This document shows positions 10,679 to 23,710 of a stretch of 64,000 nucleotides of DNA, one piece after another (the stretch's first letter is position 1; each line of letters begins with the position of its first letter). Under the pieces are notes generated by a model. The model was not told where the DNA came from. It worked only from the letters and a program-made list of their open reading frames with translations, and did not search any database. The translations under genes were made by a program, and so were the position numbers. Source of the DNA: Agapanthus africanus (taxonomy: Eukaryota; Streptophyta; Magnoliopsida; Asparagales; Amaryllidaceae); the NCBI GenBank assembly GCA_030015575.1, contig JASDDO010000019.1:515750986-515814985 (forward strand), read 5' to 3'.

Positions 10679-10778
10679 ACACTGTGGCGAATGCGGATAA
10701 CATAAGTGTACGTTCTATTTTCGTTTCTTTTCTGTGATGGCTTAGGAACTTAAATGATAAGATTACATTAATGAGATT

Positions 10779-12895
10779 TGTAGGACTACGGTAGCGCCCC
10801 GGCCGTCTTTCCACGGCCAAAATGCGGAATCGAAATTTTTTCTCAAACTAGAAACCGGCACTACCGCATCCTAAAACCCCGGATCGTAACCATTAACCTA
10901 ATGCTAGCAAACAAGAGATGGGAAGAAGGCTATACCGAGCGATCCGTGTCCTTCGGTCTTCGTCTCCACTCCGATCTCCTCGCAGAATCTCTGGTCGTCG
11001 CCTCCTCGTCGAAACGGGCACCACATCGCCGGGTTCTTTTATGGGATCCCACCTCTGGACCGAGGTAACTCGGGCGCGAAGTTGGCTAGTCGACGCGTCC
11101 AAGGAATGCTGTAGACTAGTATAGAAAACCATTGTCTCATTTGGGGTTTATGTAGTTGCCTTTGGTGATAGAGGAATGAAGAACTTTGGAGAGGGACTTT
11201 CTTTGTTGCATGAATGGAATAATGAGATAGAAAAAATGAGAACCACAAAAAATCTCTCTCTTTTATCTCAAGTGGCTGGACCCTATATGAATGGTGGAGG
11301 AGAGAAAAACCAAAACCAAGAAGGGAGGTGAGTGTAGGAAAAGCAAAGGGGTGACCACAACCAAATGTGATGATAACAAAGTCAAATCAATTTCTAATCC
11401 ATTCTAATCTCATAAATGAAAAGGAGAAGATGGAAAAAGAATCTCATGATGCTACAACCATCATGAAGCCACAAATCACAAATAACACCTCCACAAAAGT
11501 AATTTGCATAACTGCAAATAACCCCCCTCCATCAGAAAAGTCCGGTCGGGAAGGAACAAAGAAAAACTGGCCGGAACGGAATGCAAACTGGCAACTTCAG
11601 AAAACTGATCCCGTAATAAATTACAGAAAAACCCCGCGACTGCATATACATGCCCGCATTTGTATTCCCACTGAATACGAATGCAAAGAGACAAAATCTA
11701 CACTGTTCAATACTAGGATCCGGCTTAAACCAAAGCCCGCTAGTATTATCCGTCCGATCATGATCCATGCAATACCGCACGTATCTGATCGAACCCTGCC
11801 ATATCTCCATACGGCCTCTACAGCGTTTCGCCCGAAACTTGAGTAACTGTGTGTGGTGGACTCAAAAGAGTCGTCAATACTATGGCTGTGGATTTAACCA
11901 CTAGCACGTCAGAGGTATTAGCCATACGTAACAAGCTACCAGCTATTGACCAAAGAGACGTCGATGAGCGAACTCATCCTGACACCCTACTGAGCCTGTC
12001 AGTGACAATATCCGTACAGTCCGGTCCGTTCATCTATGAGCATCGCATGGCGGGCCTAGGGGGTTGGTAAAGTCAGACCCCCAAAAGCGGTACAAGTCAT
12101 GTCGGAGTGTAGCCCAGAACACCCTGAGATACTACTGGAATACCTACCAGTAAATCTCCTTCCTTGGCCAAGGACTTTTCATGTACTGGCTCTCCTAGAT
12201 ACAGCGTGACCTCACCCCCAATACCGGGAGAGACGAACCCCTGCAGATCCGCTCACTGCCTCCATGTGGCTCGGGAATGTACCCAACTAAAACCTGTTTG
12301 CACGTATCCTTTGAGCGTGGTATGGTAGTAATCAAAGTACAGTGGGAACTCACACGAGACAAATGACGATCTCAGGTCGATGAACTAACCTGTACACATG
12401 TCACCTGGGAACTGCTTTCTGACGTCAGGTATAATACCAACTAGCAGGTTCCCGGCAAGTCCTGTCCGGTGTACTCATAACCCAATGAGCACCTGTATAC
12501 ATCTTAGGTGAACCAACTGACACCAGTGGCTTGTGAGACCGGCCACCGCCCCTCGTCGGGGTCTCGACTGTATACACTAATCTACTCTGGAGTATCGATG
12601 CCCTGTCTCGAAATTCCCACGACTAGGGACCTTTTAAGGATGTGCTTATAGACTCCAGCTCTCACGTATATGATCGCCCTCATACTGCTGGCAGTCAAGC
12701 AAAAATCCTTGGGGCTCTATCAACGTGCAATAGTGACCTGTAAGGTCACCTAAAGCAGTACACGATGATAAAGATAAACCTGATAGCATACTATCATCTT
12801 GAGTAAGACTGTCCTATCGGGATAGGTCCTCTATCAATCATTGCAATCACGTGCCTGTGATCCAATAATTGACTCTGAGGGCACTATCTCCAACA
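10779..12895 (-). repeat. 3' LTR of copia B (2.12 kb)
   Basis: Nearly the same length and sequence as 30963-33078 (a few percent difference by eye). It is related to the solo LTR at 59841-61957. The open frames in it occur in both LTR copies and have no recognisable protein family, so I treat them as chance. Confidence 0.9.
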
Positions 12896-12910
12896 ATCTC
12901 CCACTTGCAC
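12896..12910 (-). other. Polypurine tract of copia B
   Basis: On the minus strand the sequence reads GTGCAAGTGGGAGAT directly before TGTTGG, the classical copia form. D has the identical tract at 40194-40208. Confidence 0.85.
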
Positions 12911-15480
12911 TCAAGGCTAATTATTGCGATGTCGCATACTCACAGCCCGTGTGATACCGAACACCCAACTCCTCTACTAGTCAGTCTCACAATGCTCGTT
13001 TGCGAAACTATTGCGTTCGAGGAATAGCCTTAGTGAGTGGATCCGCTGTGGTGTTTCTTTCTATGTCTCTCTTTATCTCAAGTTCGCGGAGAAAGCCATC
13101 TCCCGAAATGAGCAATATCTGTCTTAGAATGTCTGGATGTCTGATGGGACCTAGTTCATAAATGAACTCCAAATCCAAACTTCTCAGACTGTATCGTCAA
13201 CCGAACTTAATCAGTATCCTACGCCATCCTTCCCTCAGTATCCACCTGGATCACCTGTCCAAAATACTTCCCCTCGTCAAAGGGAAAACTATAACTCTGA
13301 CGACCACCCTGTCGTCCATGTCACCTTGGAAGCCTGGAATGATAACTGTCTCCTGAATGAGGCTGTCGTTATCATATCCCTAGAACACGCACTTATGTCC
13401 TAAAACTGCTTCCGATCGTTTCTCCAGGATTGGATTAATATCAACTTATTGCATCTACTGCAAGAACAACATCTGGTGTGGTACTTGACATCTCATGATT
13501 GACTCAATTGCCTAAGCAAGTGATCTGCCAATCATGCACATCCCTCTCTACTTTAGTCTATAAGACACCTTTAGAGAGGGTGACTCCATTACCTGCAGGT
13601 ACACTACCGTGCCAGGAGTCGTCCATTCTAAATACTCATAGAATGCTGTCTAAGTACCCAGATTGGGATACTTCCCAAATCTAGATCTAAAACCATAGAT
13701 CCAGTAACTAGAATGTCTGATATAATATCCATGTCCTATGTGGAGAAACCACTGTGTGACAACCAAAGAATAACCGATCGTAGTATAGGAATATAACTTC
13801 CTACTCTGTGTATGTCGTCCAAATACCAGGACATCACACCCTACTACCTTCTTAACAGATCCATCCCCTATTCTGATGAAGTCAAACCTATGACCGTCAC
13901 ATCAGAAATAGATGATCTATCTCCGCTATATCCGCTTTAGTCTATAAATAGACATAAGCCACTTGTCCACCATACTTCCGCTGCTCCCACTGACTACGAC
14001 AACCCTCTGGCAGAGTCATATAGACGTGCACTTCTAAAACTAGTTTAGAACGACGCTATACTCATCCTCCTGCCGGGTCTCACAGTCTGGAACAACAGTA
14101 ATGGCAAATCTGGGTAAACAAGAACCTCCCTGCCACCGTCCCTGAGCATACCGAAGTACCTCTCGGGTGCCTAAGGTTACCCACCATATCTGCGGAGTGG
14201 CCAATGGAATGTCAAACCAGATTGAATCTTTAGGTTCTTATCAAATCTTCAGTAATCGTTTGCGGTTCTGGAATCACTTCCAGTTCTACCATACTCCCAC
14301 TACTGTTTTCTGAAAAAATCCATTTTTAATTAAAACCGTGGCGAGTCAAGAACAATATCACTATTGATCTTCCAGATGGTAGAAAATCAACCCTCGTCAT
14401 AGCCCGGGTCAACCCACAAACAGCCATTACAGAAACGTGCCTTGAGTTATCTGGAGTCTGGTTTTAAGCATAAGCCGGACAACTCCCCGTATCTTAACAA
14501 TGTCAAGATATGAACTGTTCTATATCCAATACAGAAACAGAGGCACTGATTTAATTGAACCAGATTCAAATCATGCAGCTGTCTCCAGTGCATGTCAACT
14601 AAAAGGAAAGAGGCCGATCAGCGTTACTCAACTTAGGAATGCTTCCAATTATGAGTAACCTGAAAGAGAAGCAAGTTCTTATTACTATCAACTGAATACC
14701 ATACACAAGTATCTACATCTTCGATCACCTTGAAGAATCCCGATACTTGCAATACCTGGTTCTCTACTCTATTCTTATACCTATAACTTCTCAAAACTCA
14801 GACCCTGTGTTTCTACGAAACACCTGTCTAAAACTAGAGAAGTCATAAGTAAACTGAATATAGTACGAGTACCTACCCCTATGTCCTAATGGACACTGGA
14901 CAATACACAAAACTCTGTATAAGTCTCTTGAGTCTAATGACTCATTCACTGTGTGCCGTAGGTTGAAAACTGTATTTATGGTTAAGAAGAATTACACCGC
15001 TGATCAATGCTTCTTACCTAACCATCCACTGATATAGGTAAATGTCATAGACATAATTTCATAAAGTTATATCTCACTCTATGAAAATAGACGTACAGAT
15101 ATATCAATTTGAAATTGGTGCATAACAACGGATATTCAAAACCAAATATTTGCCGTTCGGCAAACAACTCAGGTGATTTCCTCAAATATCACCAATTACA
15201 ACGAATTCCGATATAATGAGGATGGTCACCTAATTCCCAATAATTTACTCTCACTCATCATCTGTAAAACCATACAGATGTGAGAATCATACCTGGTAAA
15301 TACATATCCTGGAGCAAGTGTCTAATTGGGAAATCAGTTTTCTTTTAACAGTACACAGTGAAACTGAAACATTGAAATGTTTTGATGGGGTATCCCGATA
15401 TTCCTAGAATGCCTCTTCCATTATTCAGATTCACAACTGTAACCGTATAATTCTTTCCCATCTCTCCAAATCCCTTTATA
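12911..15480 (-). pseudogene. pol: Decayed copia pol of element B (RNase H, RT, integrase remains)
   Basis: No frame stays open, but the order of blocks on the minus strand follows A and D. GGATCCACTCAC near 13025-13045 encodes the ADPLT ending of RNase H. Around 13790-13960 lie the RT palm remains with FDVTVIG...WYLDD, where YVDD has become YLDD, and stops stand nearby. GGGAGCAGCGGAAG near 13985 is the RT GSSG stretch. Around 14480-14640 lies the integrase region aligned with D at 41800-41950. The gene is too degraded to give a protein and is recognised only by collinearity with A and D. Confidence 0.7.
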
Positions 15481-16345
15481 TGTCTTTAGTCATTACCTTC
15501 TGTACACCCTCTTAGGCTAAATGGTTTTCTTCCTTCCTTACCGTTCGGCACCAGCCTATGCTTCGGAAGAAGACTATCCAATAAGCATAATGGGTGTACT
15601 GTCCTAATCCCAGGATCACTCGCAATGCGAGAGAAGGTGAAGATAAAAGACACCTGAATAAACCTTATTCCTATTTCTCCTGAACCAGAATCCATCCTCG
15701 AACAGGAACAAGTTCCTTTCGAGTTCGTATATAACCATACGATGGAGTATCCAATAAACTGTAGATCTTCGTAGTGATACGGAGGGTCCTGGAGAAATAC
15801 ATAGGTGAAGTGGGAGTGGTAATGAAATACTTGGTTCGGTCGTGAATATCAGTCGCAATTTACTTTGCCTTCCTTCTAATCCCTTTCTTTGTCTTAACTC
15901 AATACCTTCTGTACACCGTTTAGGTTAATTAGTTTTCTTCATTCCCTACCGGTCGGCACCTGCCTATGGTTTGGAAGAAGACTATCCAATTTGCGTAATA
16001 GGTGTACTGTCCTAATCCAAGGAGCACTCGCAACCTGAGAGAAGGTAAAAGGGAAAAGACAACTGAATAGTCCTATCCGTTTTCTCCAGAACCAGAAACC
16101 ATTCTCGAATAAATTCCTTCGAGTTCGTATATAACCATACGATGGTTTTGTCCAATGGAAGTGGACGTTCGTAGTAATACGGGGTGTCCAGGAGAAAAGG
16201 GTAAAAGTAGGAGTGGCAATGAGGTCTGCAACTCTGACAATCCAAAAGCCAGTCTTATAAGAAGGTTCGATCAACTTGGTCACTGAGTCATAGTCTAGGG
16301 TCGGGTCAATGGTCGCTGCCAAAGAGAGAGAGAAAAGAAACACTC
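15481..16345 (-). pseudogene. Gag-position region of copia B with a tandem duplication
   Basis: Two copies of a segment of about 350 bp lie head to tail (about 15486-15840 and 15898-16245). They share GAAGAAGACTATCCAAT, GTGTACTGTCCTAATCC, GAGTTCGTATATAACC and ATACGATGG. By eye they are roughly 80% alike. On the minus strand the block begins like the gag start of D (a short stretch with an EP.Y.T pattern) near 16315-16250, then shows no match to copia gag. It may be gag remains or unrelated filler. Confidence 0.55.
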
Positions 16346-17760
16346 AGCGTGCACTCTAACCTAGATCAGAATGGTTATCACTTTATCTAATCTGGAAACC
16401 TCCCACTGTAACGTCAAATTCTTCCCCAAACCTGAAAGAAGAATTAGTCGGGATCACCCGAGGAGTAAACCAACTCATTAGTGGGAATCGGGATCCAACT
16501 ATCATCGCATGATAACGTGATGGAATCCGCTCACGTTATCACACTCCAGAAGGTATGCGCATATCTGGCAAGTTTTAGTTTCTTTAGAAACTCCCGATGT
16601 GATTTTTGCCCCAAGCGGTTTATGACCTTGACTAGGTCAACAAACCATAAACCGCTAGTCAAGTTCAACCCGTCATTATTCTGGATTGTATTAAACCCAC
16701 CCGTAAGTGCCCTTGACTAGGTCAACAAGGCCGCACGACTGTCCTAACCAATCTCACTTATGCAACAAACAAGTACCACTTAGCTACCGAACACTATGTC
16801 TTGACTAGGTCAACAAACGCAACACGAATACTAAATAATACCTGTAGGAAATGACGGAGGGATAGGCTGGTTTTTGGCGAAAAACCTTTAACGTAATGAA
16901 CTTGATATCGTTGAAGGAACTGCATAGCTTTTTATAAAAATATAGTGACGAAAACCTTTGCTAAAGAGGTCACTCCCGGTGAAGGGATCTCGGCTCTTTC
17001 CCCGTAGAATGAGGTGCAGGATATTCCAATTGAATACCACGATGCAAAGCAAAAGTAATCGGCTATAGTGAAATTATTGCCCTGACGCAAACTTCTGTCC
17101 AAGGGGTCACTCCCGGTGAAGGGATCTCGGCCCTTGCCTCGTCGACTGAGGAGCAGGATATTCCAACTGAATACCACTGTGCAAAACAAAAGAGAACGCC
17201 CTTGCAATAACAGCTTTTTGAAAAATGTTCCAACAACATCAGAATAGGTTTGTTTAACTTGCATTGATCCGAATCAACGCAGTCCCATCAATTGATCACA
17301 CCAATAAAGAACGAAAATAATGATGTACGTATATGCCATCCGCATTCGCCACTGGGTCCCGTCATCACCCGTTAGGTTACTTAACTAACGACAGAGCGGG
17401 GACTGGACTAGCGCGGATGCAAAACATATACAACACCTACTAGTATATATATCAATATATAATATTCGCTCAAGGCGTGATAAAATGCAACATCACAGAA
17501 ACGTAACCAGCATCACAGAACAATACAGATATCTGGGATCCCCGGGTTTCATAGAGCCGCTACTGAAACCCGACGTTCCCCTGGTCGTGTGGATAGTCTG
17601 TGCAATGAGATCCTAGACCCCTACGGGCGCGGCAAGTTACCCGCCAAAACCTGAAGCGAGGCAGCCCCATTCATCAACGTGAATGGACCACCCAGCACTT
17701 CACGGAATCTGGTAACTTGGGCACCCCTCCTAGGTCAACCTATACCCCCTACGAGTGCGG
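16346..17760 (-). other. Leader of copia B, left part
   Basis: Non-coding and collinear with D 43123-44590. It holds three copies of CTTGACTAGGTCAACAA (16625, 16708, 16799), two direct repeats of about 140 bp starting GGTCACTCCCGGTGAAGG (16969 and 17105), the hairpin 17358-17400, and a module CCTAGACCCCTACG...GGGCACCCCTCCTAGG (17610-17740). It ends at gypsy C. Confidence 0.7.
17358..17400 (-). other. Second leader hairpin, copia B
   Basis: On the minus strand CGTTAG and CTAACG pair around TTAAGTAAC, with an outer CCCCGC/CGGG. It is the counterpart of 10635-10678 in A. Confidence 0.45.
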
Positions 17761-20700
17761 TGTCACGTTCCGAAAGTACGGAACATGACCGGCACTTAAA
17801 CTACGAAACGTCTCGAGACGTACGTAATCTAAGTTAGCCGAAAACCCAAAAATCCAAACCAAGAAAAGTAGTAGAGTGAAGGAAAACCAATTTAAAATCA
17901 AGTAGATTTAATAGCATAAGCCGAATTTATGCGGTTTTAAAAACATCAAATATACCCTGAAAATTTCGGCATAGTCTCCTTTGTAAATACTGGCTCCCAA
18001 ACGGGATACAACATGAATAGTATACGAAATCAATAAAAGGCATCTCCAAGCGGGAGCTAGCTCTTCGTCAATCGACGGTCACAACCACACAAGCAATATA
18101 ATATACAACGCCAACGGCGAGGATCAAAATTCAAAAGGAAACTCAAAACCACAAGAAAACCACAGAAATATAACGCGCGACTCTAAGGTCGAAGGAAAAC
18201 ATCACTGGTCTCTATCTCAAAATAAATACATGTTCGGTTGATGGAACTTCTAGATACAACAGAATAATGATATAAAAGATATAATGATGGGTGCGATACA
18301 AATAAACCCACCTACTAGCAAGTCACCTGGAAATGGAAATAGTGCCAGCAAGCCGTAATGAAACCTGTACTGCGAAACCAACAAAAACTGTGGCACAACG
18401 GGGGTGAGTTGCCAACTCGTGAATAGAATACATCTACGAACAGGAATCGCATGTATGCCGCAATCCTAGGTCATACAATCATAATATATCCTCAAATATA
18501 TGTATAACATGCAGCCTATAACAATGGCTAGGGTAACATCTAACCCGAGTGTGATCTCATGTGCCCGTGTCAGTGCCTCAGGTAGCAATATATCATATGA
18601 ATGAGGTATGAATGCATGAAAACAGAATACATGTAAATGAAGAAACTGTTTTCATAAATTAGTGAGATTTCCTTTGTATTTTTAAAATGAGGTATCATAA
18701 ATGAAATCAGCATCAACAGTGTCTAGCATCGACACAAAACATAAATCTCAATGTCTTAGAACCTCAGGCTCCGGCTATCCGGACTGGCCTGTATCATCAA
18801 ATCTCAGTACCTCAATATCTCGAAATCTCAATATCTAGGACGCCGTCAGTCCAGACCGGCCCCTACCATCCATATCAAGACCACGACGGTATCCTCCGGA
18901 TATCCGACGCGTCGGGTAATATCATCGGTCGGTAGTGCTCCCCTGCCAGGCTCAACGTCAACAACACGGCCTTCTCGCCCCGGGGTACCGTATCGGGCCC
19001 ACCATGTACCCGAAACGGTTCCTCCACTCCTCGAATCGGGTCTCGAAATCCATCAGCAAACTCATGGTGGACGACTCATACATCATGGAAAAACCGCACT
19101 TTTTATTTTAAAAGAGAGAAAAGGTTTATTTATGTTTTTGCGGTTTTCCTCCAAATCCAGAAAATCTCATGGAAATCCGAATCCAAAACCTCAATAACAC
19201 GTAAAATATTGAATATATGCATGAGAATCCATGAATGCGGCATAACAATGAATAACAGTATGCATGAAGTAGCAGGTAATAACTACAATATCTAAACTAA
19301 CACATAAGGCATGTACGCTATGTCAAGCAATAATATTTTCTAAGGTGTACGTGACATGGCAATTACCGATGAAGATGTGTGTGAGCCGGCAAGTAAGTGT
19401 ACGTGGTACATACGCATCATCGGTAATGGTGCTGGTGTCCTAACAGCATGATATCAATAATGGAGTATGAAACATAATATAAGCATGCGATGCGAAGCGA
19501 ACCACAATAATGAGCGGGAACTGAATACTAGACGCAACTATAACTAATCTGCATTAATCTAATATAAGTCCTACAAATGGTTCCTTTTGAACTAACACGA
19601 ATCGTGGAGTTTTGAAAATAGGGGCTACGGTGTTTTTATGAAAAGATACGTCTTTTGAAATATCCGTAGGATCCCTTGGGCTGTCTTTTAAAATACCCAC
19701 GATTCGTTAGTTTTTGAAATAGGTAAGAATCGAATCTAATCTAACAACTAAACTAAACTAAAGGCTAAGCTAACAAGCTGGACTATAAGGAAACCGCCTA
19801 ACATCTGAGTCGATACATATACATACCTGTATATATATTAGTCGGTGATCCCGCCTCAATCATATCATATCCGATACCATATCTACAATCAGACATCCCA
19901 AGTCAAGAGTGCGGATCAATCATCAAAATATAGCTCGTACATAAATCCGTCGTACGGCATCCCCAAATCCGGGTACGGGTTAATATCATATTCATCACAC
20001 TATTCATCTGGTATCCTCTTTATCTAAGATCATAGTCCAGGGTACTGACCTATGTCTAGTACAATACTAATATCATCAATATAGTCATGATCTGACGACT
20101 GATCGACAGTCTCGTACAAACCGATATCATCAGAACATATCCTCATCAAGGGGTATACATCGCCCAATACGGCCTAGTATCAATATCCCAGCATATCATA
20201 TCTCATATCACGATCACATGTCGACCATTTTGTTTACAGCACTATTCACCCGTATCGTCGTTCAAAGACCCGCTATAACATCAGGACGTATCTCAAATAC
20301 GAATCCTGCCATATCACCGATATCACAACCTCAACACAAATCTCATCGACTCATCTCAAACCCAAGTATCATCCTCAAATCCGTATGTGAACACATAGTC
20401 CCATACCCATGTGAACACATAACTATATATTCTCGAAAACCCAAATGGAAGAAGAATGTATGCAAGTATGGGTGGGTGTGTGCATGAATGGTGCGACCAC
20501 TACTCTAGGGTTTCGCGATACTAAACCATCCATATTTATCATCAATAAACTCAAACAAAATATAATCAATAAATGTGTGTATACGTATTCGTATACATCA
20601 CCACGAACTGCGGGGGTGCTATACGCCATCCACCCGACTTCTCCCCGTAGATATAAATCTACTCACCTGGTCCTCGCTCGTCGGTGCCGACGTCACCACG

Positions 20701-22583
20701 CGCTTTCTTGTCGTCTCGAAGTCCACATGGGGTACCTACATATCATAACGCACCATATCGCATTAAAATCCGACTCATCAAAACAACGCACGAATCCCAC
20801 ATAGGTCAAAACCTATGGTTGCCTTCACAAATCGACCCAAAAACCCTCGACGTCGGCGTACAAACGCCAAACCATCGAGAAAACTCCCAACACACTCATT
20901 TGTACAATTACAAGCACTAATTATAATATAAAATAGCTTAAAATTCACAAAATCCCCAATTTCACTTAAAGTCATTTTTCCGAAAATCTAGCAAGCACAA
21001 ATCACCGTTTTATTACAAAACTCGTTGTATAAACGAATCTAGCAGCCACAATATTCACTAAATATCTTAAATAAGTCATAAAAACAATTCCCATAATTTA
21101 ATCTCATTAAATTCCAAAAACCCTAAAATTCTAGTTTACAAAATACCTAAATTTTAACAATTTCATAGCAAAAATGCACAAACTACAATCTAGCTTAGAT
21201 TTGCATGATCTAAAGTATTAAACTACACTTAATAATGTTAATGAAGTCATGAAAAACCTAATTATATTTTTAGTCTAACATTTGCAATTAATTTCCAAAA
21301 CCTAGTTTGCATAAAATTCCAATTTTAACAATTACAAGCATCAATTAGTAAACTAGCAACTAGGTTAGTTTTAGCATCACATTAACATGTTAATCCCCCC
21401 CATTAGAACCATGAATAATAGCTTAAAATCCTCACTTGATCACAAACCCCAAATCATTAATTTTCAAGTTATCAATTAGAATCAATTAACACTTTAATAT
21501 GCTAGGGTAAGCAATCTAAACAACAAATTAACAAAAGGTCAAGATTTATACCTCACGATCCATGATCAAACACACAACCTAGCCTCCAAAATTCTCTCTT
21601 TGCTCCAAGGATTCGAGTAGGATTGCTCCAAGAATAATGGGTAAGGGATTAATGATGAATTAATGTGACTTTGTGTTGATTTTTGAGGCAAAAAATTGAA
21701 GGATTTTGGAGTGAAAAGGAGGTGGGGAAATTTGGGGCTGCAAGAGGAGGGGGCTCGGCCAAATGGGAAGAAGGTGAGTGGTGAGTGTGTATGTGAGTTG
21801 AAAAGAAAGTCCAAGTCAAGGAATAATGCCCGTACCACATAATACAACACCCCATGCCTTTATGTTTATTGTTTTTCTTTATAAATTCATTTCCTTTAAA
21901 CATGAAGTGTGAACAATTTGGGGCAGCTTGGCTGCTGATTTTGGACAGAAAAAGAGGAATGAGAGAGTGTGTGGTGGGTGTGGGTGAGGTCAAGAATTGT
22001 CAAAGTCAACAAAGCCCATACTTATATATCTATTCTTTCATTTTCTTTTTCCTTTCATATCGTTTCATTTCAAACTAAACTAGAAGTGTGAGATGTGTGG
22101 GTGTGGGGCTGCCATGGGCTCGGCCAATGATGGAAAGTGGGGGTGTGTGAGGGTGGGGTGAAGGAAAATGACAAATACAATACCCCAAACATCCATTTAT
22201 ACTAAAAAAAAGCCTTTTTTCTTCAATAATTTCTAAACCGCTTTGGCAAACGATTTCATTTCAAAAACCACATGATAAAATTTTATTTAAAGTTTTATGA
22301 TGCACAAAATTTGTTTCAACTCATTCCAATTTGTAATTTTCCCTAATTAAATATATTAGTGACGGCTTAAAATAATATTAAAATAATTAATTTCGGAAAA
22401 ATTTTCAGAAAATTTGAAATTTCACCATTGGGTCAATAAACACCAAATACTAGCAATTACATAGCTAGAATGTGTATTTTTAATTTTATAATAAAGATAT
22501 TTGCATTTTGACTTTTTACAGAAAACCCCCTTATTTTACCGTTTTTTTCGAAATTTCACCGAAACGATTTTCAAAACGTTACA
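17761..22583 (-). repeat. 3' LTR of gypsy C (4.82 kb)
   Basis: On the plus strand it runs from TGTCACGTTCCG to AACGTTACA. It shares scattered blocks in the same order with the E and H LTRs: GGGTGAGTTGCCAACTCG (18403), CGGGCCCACCATGTACCC (18994), CAATTACCGATGA hairpin (19362), and a CCAG|GTGAGTAG donor (20665 on the minus strand). Frames of 60-119 codons recur identically in the second LTR and match no family I know. No gene is called. Confidence 0.9.
19362..19427 (-). other. Conserved LTR hairpin (gypsy C, left LTR)
   Basis: The arms ATTACCGATGA and TCATCGGTAAT are a perfect 11-bp match. They lie at the same place in the LTR as the ATTACCAGGG hairpins of H and E but use other bases. The copy in the right LTR is at 26883-26948. 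Confidence 0.6.
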
Positions 22584-22600
22584 ATCTTCCCCCCTTAAAG
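22584..22600 (-). other. Polypurine tract of gypsy C
   Basis: On the minus strand the sequence is AAGGGGGGAAGAT directly before TGTAACG. It is almost identical to the tract of H. Confidence 0.85.
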
Positions 22601-23234
22601 AAATTCGGTCCCCGAATTTAAATTCAAACTCCCCCCAAATACAAAAACATCTAAGCAAAACCATCAAGTCGTCGGGGCTCCGAAATCATAAGTACATAAA
22701 ACGCATCATAGCGCAATACATGCGCATGGGTAATGAGCAGATAACTCAAAATCAAAACTCCATCAAGCATCCCGCAATCATCGGAGTCAAGGTGAAGACA
22801 CGAATGCCAAATCTCAAGCAAGGCCGATATGCTATAAATCGGAACTATACATGTAAATATCAGGAAGAAATGCATGCCAAATCCTTTAAGTTGCTGTGCA
22901 ATGCACATAACACTGCACAGTGGCAGACGTCTATCAAAAAAAAATAACTATATACATATATACCTTTGTTTGAAATGTACGTTCCGCCGTTTTGGGAAAC
23001 AATTTAGGAGGGTTTTCCTTGTTTTAAACGTTTCGCGTCATATCAAACACGTAGGTAAATACTGAGACTATAGCTCGCTTTTTTTTTTTTGGAATTCCCT
23101 TCAATAGCTATCAATGCATGCAAAATACATTCAGGTACTGTCCTCTGACTAGTCCTGCTTAGTACGAAAACACTTAGCAAATATCATAAAACGTACTGCT
23201 CCATAGAATCAATCCAAAAGTGCGTATGAAAACC

Positions 23235-23710
23235 CTGTGCGTTCGGTGCGCACGGAAATCAAAATCCATACATATGCCCAGCAGGTGCACAAAACAACAT
23301 CAAGGGGCAACGGTTGTGCACACAACATTTGTCATAGGCAACGTGTGTGCCTGACAGCAAAATCAGGTGCGTATGACATGCACGAAAAATCTCGATTTAG
23401 TGCATCTGGTATGCACCAAAATCGTATCTCAAAACATGCGCTCAACATGCGCGAAAATCCAAATCAGGTGCACAAGTTGCACAAAACAAATATCGAGTAT
23501 CACAATCGAAATCGAAGTCCAGTGCATCTAAGTGCACAAAATGCGTATCACTGCACTGCAAGCATAAGTGAATCATACCGAGTGCAAAAACCAAATCGTG
23601 TGCGTGCATACGCACAAAATCAACTCAAATATCTAAAACAGTAAAATCACAAACATGTGAAACCAAACCACGAAAACGATATTAAGTGCAACGACTGTGC
23701 GAAAATCATA
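23235..23710. repeat. Field of short GTGCA-type hairpins
   Basis: About ten units of the form GTGCA-loop-TGCAC followed by AAAATC or a variant. The clearest are GTGCAT/ATGCAC at 23400-23416, GTGCA/TGCAC at 23522-23537 and GTGCGT/ACGCAC at 23600-23615. Units differ in loop and spacing, so this is neither a CRISPR array nor a strict satellite. Confidence 0.55.

Larger units (their letters stand above)
9113..10778 (+). other. Leader of copia A, left part (non-coding)
   Basis: 1.7 kb without a usable reading frame. Blocks shared with D, F and B: a stretch around 9640-9780 (GGACCCTCTAGAAG ... CTGGTTCATAGG), a long stem-loop at 10006-10083, a GGGGAGCACAAG...GGTCTCCTAA module at 10290-10410, and a second hairpin at 10635-10678. 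The GC-rich block of about 350 bp present in D and F is absent here, near 9893-9910. The last five bases, AGATT, are the duplication caused by B. Confidence 0.75.

Noticed and set aside
11367-11846. 159-codon frame in the B 3' LTR
   Set aside because: The partner LTR (31551-31799) has the frame broken early by small differences, with no sign of protein-level constraint.
20218-20804. Open frames of 89-119 codons (repeated at 27743-28305) as possible genes
   Set aside because: They lie in both LTRs of gypsy C in the same place, have biased low-complexity content, overlap on both strands and match no family I know. They look like chance frames in a repeat.
23235-23710. CRISPR array
   Set aside because: Repeat units are degenerate and unevenly spaced, the spacers are not unique sequence of constant length, and the context is plant retrotransposon.
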